From an uncultured Clostridia bacterium (lineage in GTDB: Bacteria > Bacillota > Clostridia > Oscillospirales > CAG-382): a DNA stretch of 64,000 nt. A program made the position numbers and the translations under genes. The notes beneath the pieces were generated by a model. It did no database searches. It saw nothing but the letters and a program-made list of their open reading frames with translations, and was not told the DNA's origin. Below, in pieces: positions 60,627-64,000 of this stretch. The stretch's first letter is position 1. Each line of letters starts with the position of its first letter. Location: positions 39,387 to 103,386 of the forward strand of contig CANRIX010000002.1 in assembly GCA_947630765.1 (NCBI GenBank). The letters run 5' to 3'.

Positions 60627-61829
60627 ATGGACACTTCGGCGGAGGAGATCATGCAGTACGTCCGGGAGGAGGACGTGAAATTCATTCGGCTCGCGTTCTG
60701 CGACGTGTTCGGACGGATGAAGAACCTGTCCGTGCAGCCGGGCGAGCTGTCCCGCGCGTTCGCGGGCGGCATCCCGTTCAACCCCGCCCCGGTGCGGGGG
60801 TTCGGCGGGGAAGCGTGCGAGGAGCTGTTCCTCTGCCCGGACCCGTCCACCATTTCGGTCCTGCCGTGGCGCCCGGAGCACGGGCGGGTGGTGCGCATGT
60901 TCTGTGCGCTTCGCCGTGCAGACGGGACGGTCTCGGACGCGGACACGCGTTCGCTGCTGCGGGAAGCGGCAGCCGACGCGGAGAAGTTTGGCGTGACCTT
61001 CACGTTCGGCTCCCGCATGGAATTCTACCTGTTTGAGACCGACGAAAACGGCGAACCGACGGTCCGCCCGTTCGACCGTGCCGGGTACATGGACATCGCC
61101 CCGGAGGACAAGGGCGAAAACGTCCGCCGGGAGATCTGCCTGACGCTCGAACGCATGGGGATCCCGCCGGAAAGCTCCCACCACGAGGAGGGTCCCGGGC
61201 AGAACGAGATCGACTTCCGCCACGCCGACCCGCTCGCCGCGGCGGACTACGCGATGACCTTCCGCGCCGTCGTGCGGACCGTCGCGTCCCGCAGCGGGCT
61301 GTACGCCAGTTTTTCCCCCAAACCCCTCGCGGGACAGCCGGGGAACGGGTTCCACGTCCGCTTTTCCGCCCGCCGCGCCGACGGGGAGGACCCGCTTCCC
61401 GCCGCGTCCGCCGGGGTCCTGCGCCGTGCCTGCGAGATGACCGCTTTCCTGAACCCGGAGGAGGCTTCCTACGCCCGCCTCGGCGACCACCGCGCCCCGC
61501 GCTACGTCACTTGGTCGCCCCGGAACCGCAGCCAGCTTCTGCGCGTCCCGTCGTTCGGCGAACGCTGGGCGGAACTGCGCTCGCCGGACCCGACGGCGAA
61601 TCCCTACCTGGTTTTCGCCCTGCTGATCCGGGCGGGACTGGAAGGGGTCGCCGCGTCGCTTTCCCTGCCGGACGCGGTCGAACGCGACCTGCGCACCGCC
61701 CCCGCCAACCTGCTGGATGCCCTCGGTCGCCTGCCGGACAGCCTTTCGGACGCCCGTGCGCTCGCACGGGAGTCGGCGTTTATCCGTGCGCATCTGCCGG
61801 AGGCGGTCGTCCGCGCGTACTGCGGTTGA
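60627..61829 (+). CDS. Divergent glutamine synthetase (GSI-like, ~400 aa)
   Basis: IRLAFCDVFGRMKNL, GSRMEFYLFE, QNEIDFRHADPLAAADYAMTFR, ELRSPDPTANPYL. Confidence 0.88.
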   Translation: MDTSAEEIMQYVREEDVKFIRLAFCDVFGRMKNLSVQPGELSRAFAGGIPFNPAPVRGFGGEACEELFLCPDPSTISVLPWRPEHGRVVRMFCALRRADGTVSDADTRSLLREAAADAEKFGVTFTFGSRMEFYLFETDENGEPTVRPFDRAGYMDIAPEDKGENVRREICLTLERMGIPPESSHHEEGPGQNEIDFRHADPLAAADYAMTFRAVVRTVASRSGLYASFSPKPLAGQPGNGFHVRFSARRADGEDPLPAASAGVLRRACEMTAFLNPEEASYARLGDHRAPRYVTWSPRNRSQLLRVPSFGERWAELRSPDPTANPYLVFALLIRAGLEGVAASLSLPDAVERDLRTAPANLLDALGRLPDSLSDARALARESAFIRAHLPEAVVRAYCG

Positions 61830-61861
61830 CGGAAAACCGACCGAAAGGGGAGGCGAGAGGA

Positions 61862-62455
61862 ATGGCGATCCCGCGAATGCCGCAGGAGTGCGTCTACAGC
61901 GTTCTCCTGGTTTCGGCGTCGGAAAAATTCAATCGTTCCCTGCGTGCGCTGCTGCCGGAAGAGACGTTCGTCACGGTCGTGACGGCGACGGACGTCGGTA
62001 CGGCGCGCCGTCTGCTGCTCGGGCGCCGCTTCGACCTGCTGCTCGTCAATGCCCCTCTGCCGGACGAATTCGGCGACCGCTTCGCGCAATCGGTTTCCTT
62101 GGACGGCGAAACGGGGGTGCTGCTGTTCGTCAAGGCGGAGCAGTACGACGAAATTTCGCTGTCGCTTCTGCGGTTCGGCGTCCTCACCCTCGCGAAGCCC
62201 GCGTCCCCGCACGCGGTCTCCCAGGCGCTTCGCCTGCTTTGCGCGACCCGGGAACGGCTGCGCGTAGCACAGGAACGCAACGAAGCGCTGGAGAAGAAGA
62301 TGGAGGAGGTGCGGCTGGTCAGCCGCGCGAAGGCGGCGCTTTCCGCACGGTACGGTATGACCGAAGCGGACGCGCACCGCTACATCGAAAAGCAGGCCAT
62401 GGACCGCTGTCTGACCAGGCGCGAAGTGGCGCAGGAGATCCTCGGGCCGGACTGA
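61862..62455 (+). CDS. ANTAR-domain antiterminator with pseudo-receiver N-terminus
   Basis: SRAKAALSARYGMTEADAHRYIEKQAMDRCLTRREVAQEIL (ANTAR); receiver-like LLLVNAPLPDEFG with Asn at the expected Asp. Confidence 0.9.
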   Translation: MAIPRMPQECVYSVLLVSASEKFNRSLRALLPEETFVTVVTATDVGTARRLLLGRRFDLLLVNAPLPDEFGDRFAQSVSLDGETGVLLFVKAEQYDEISLSLLRFGVLTLAKPASPHAVSQALRLLCATRERLRVAQERNEALEKKMEEVRLVSRAKAALSARYGMTEADAHRYIEKQAMDRCLTRREVAQEILGPD

Positions 62456-62477
62456 ACGGGAATTTTCGGGAGGAAGT

Positions 62478-63026
62478 ATGCTCTACATCATGCGGCACGG
62501 TCGGACGGACTGGAACGACAAGGGAAAACTGCAGGGGCGGACCGACGTCCCGCTCAACGCGGACGGACGCGCCATGGCGGAACAGGCGGCGAAAGCCTGC
62601 GCGGAAACGCATTTCGACGTCTGCTTTTGCTCACCGCTTCGCCGTGCGAAGGAAACGGCGGAGATCCTTTTGCGGGGCAGGGACGTCCCGCTCCTGACGG
62701 ACGACAGGCTGACCGAAATGGGGTTCGGTGTCTACGAAGGCATGGAAAACGGCACCATGCCCCCCGACTGCCCGGTCCGCACGTTGTTCCGCGACCCGGA
62801 AAACTACCGGCCGGACGGCGGGGCGGAAAGCCTTTCGGCGCTGTACGAGCGGACCGGGGAATTCCTGCGGCAGGCGGTTTTCCCGCTGCTGGAGCAGGGG
62901 AAGGACGTCCTGCTCGTCGGGCACGGGGCGATGAACGCGAGCATCGTCTGCCAAGTCAGGGGCGTCCCGGTCGGTCAGTTCTGGAGCGCCGGGCTGGAGC
63001 AGTGCAAGCTGTTGCGGCTTCTTTGA
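62478..63026 (+). CDS. Histidine phosphatase family protein
   Basis: MLYIMRHGRTDWNDKGKLQGRTDVPLN, VGHGAMN. Confidence 0.93.
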   Translation: MLYIMRHGRTDWNDKGKLQGRTDVPLNADGRAMAEQAAKACAETHFDVCFCSPLRRAKETAEILLRGRDVPLLTDDRLTEMGFGVYEGMENGTMPPDCPVRTLFRDPENYRPDGGAESLSALYERTGEFLRQAVFPLLEQGKDVLLVGHGAMNASIVCQVRGVPVGQFWSAGLEQCKLLRLL

Positions 63027-63062
63027 AAAAAGCCCGTTTCACCTTGCAAAACGGGCAGTTTC
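63026..63062. terminator. Bidirectional terminator
   Basis: GCCCGTTT-caccttgca-AAACGGGC. Confidence 0.75.
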
Positions 63063-63069
63063 ATGCGAT

Positions 63070-63588
63070 TCATTCCAGCGTTTTTCCGTAGTATTCCACC
63101 TCGATCTCGGTTCCGTCGGGATACCGTTCTTTGCCGGATTTCAGGAATTCGGTAAAGCCGTAATGGGCGTAGATTTCCTTGTTCCTCTTTTCGCTCGGCT
63201 CCACGCCGAGCGTCGCTTTTGTATATCCTTTTTGCCGCAGATCGTCCAGCAGGAAGCGGAACAGTTTGGAAAAATACCCTTTCCCTTGAAATTCTTCGAC
63301 CGTTCGGAACGCGGACAAATACACCGTATGTTCGTCTACCAAACCGTCGCTGTTCTGCACGATTTCTGATCGGAGCATCGCCGTCGCCTCGCAAATTGTG
63401 GTCCCGTTCAGGATCCCGTAGTATGGCAGAAGATACCCCCGCCGGTAGTTTGCAAAGTGCTGTTCCCGCCAAACCAGCCAGTTTGCCCGGTCCTTTCCGC
63501 TGTGCGCGATTTCGTACGCCCATTTTTCGTTCATTTCCTCGAAGGACGCGATCTTGCAGGAAAACCGTTCGGTCGATCGTTTCATCAT
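63070..63588 (-). CDS. GNAT-family acetyltransferase
   Basis: VYLSAFRTVEEFQGKGYFSKLFRFLLDDLRQKGYTKATLGVEPSEKRNKEIYAHYGF. Confidence 0.85.
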   Translation of the reverse strand: MMKRSTERFSCKIASFEEMNEKWAYEIAHSGKDRANWLVWREQHFANYRRGYLLPYYGILNGTTICEATAMLRSEIVQNSDGLVDEHTVYLSAFRTVEEFQGKGYFSKLFRFLLDDLRQKGYTKATLGVEPSEKRNKEIYAHYGFTEFLKSGKERYPDGTEIEVEYYGKTLE

Positions 63589-63626
63589 GCAACCTCCTGT
63601 TCAAGTTCGGGTTTTGGGACAGAAAA

Positions 63627-63655
63627 AACGCGGTTCCGCGCCGGAATCGCGTTTC
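63627..63655 (-). terminator. Terminator of the S4-domain gene
   Basis: AACGCGGTTCC-gcgcc-GGAATCGCGTT with A tract on + strand. Confidence 0.65.
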
Positions 63656-63669
63656 CTTTTGCGTCTTTT

Positions 63670-64000
63670 TTACACGAACACTTCCACGCGAACGTTCAGC
63701 TTGCCTTTTTTGCTGGTCGAAAGCACGCCGAGGTATCGGAATCGCCCGTATCCCCGCACGGAAAGCACAGCGCCTTCCTTCGCGCTTCCGCTGTTGTTTT
63801 CGGTCAGTTTCCCGTCCGCGTAGACCCGTTTTTCGCGGAAAAGCGCCAAACTTTCCTCCCGCGAGAGCCGAAACACCGCCGCGACCAGCACGTCCAGCCG
63901 TTCCGACGCGACCTGCAGAAACCGCTCCTCCGTCCGACTGCAAAGCCCCTCCGGCGGGCGTTCCTCGACCGTGCAGCGCAGACGCGTGTGCTTCGCCTGC
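63670..64000 (-). CDS. C-terminal part of YlmH-like S4-domain RNA-binding protein (partial, runs off window)
   Basis: SERLDVLVAAVFRLSREESLALFREKRVYADGKLTENNSGSAKEGAVLSVRGYGRFRYLG; frame stays open to position 64000. Confidence 0.8.
   Translation of the reverse strand, partial: QAKHTRLRCTVEERPPEGLCSRTEERFLQVASERLDVLVAAVFRLSREESLALFREKRVYADGKLTENNSGSAKEGAVLSVRGYGRFRYLGVLSTSKKGKLNVRVEVFV

Noticed and set aside
60291-61793. 500-aa minus-strand ORF
   Set aside because: Antisense shadow of the GSI-like gene

Overview
The window joins two regions. About 1-24,700 is the end of a contractile-tail (Xkd/PBSX-like) prophage: tape measure, LysM baseplate hub, baseplate J, tail-fibre genes, lysis cassette, HicAB, and a run of small accessory ORFs. 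About 25,000-64,000 is a GC-rich Clostridia-type chromosome: ABC exporters with a LytTR system, TrmK, YceD-RpmF, Der-PlsY, IscU/IscS, ClpB with a CIRCE site, SpoIIAA-AB-SigF, PPi-type PFK, FBA, and a glutamine synthetase/glutamate synthase cluster. The main system is a complete diversity-generating retroelement (DGR) in the tail-fibre region: a lectin/SUMF-fold target gene with a 3'-terminal variable repeat (VR), a downstream GATA-loop hairpin, an avd-like gene, a template repeat (TR) and a DGR-type reverse transcriptase. I aligned VR 12568-12682 and TR 13300-13414 by hand. They are 115 bp without gaps and differ at 21 positions, all of them TR adenines (21 of 28 A changed, 0 of 87 non-A changed). 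The second system is a probable ANTAR-controlled nitrogen circuit: an ANTAR protein closes the glutamate synthase operon, and the leaders of both glnN (GSIII) and the gltB-like operon carry an A..G.. hexaloop that competes with a terminator. Other observations include a G10 tract in a promoter spacer upstream of a moron gene, a parS-like 16-mer in the prophage, a structured repeat present in two inverted copies, a sigma factor fused to a membrane anchor and SH3 domain, and duplicated phage promoter/leader modules. All function calls come from reading translations and motifs; no database search was run.
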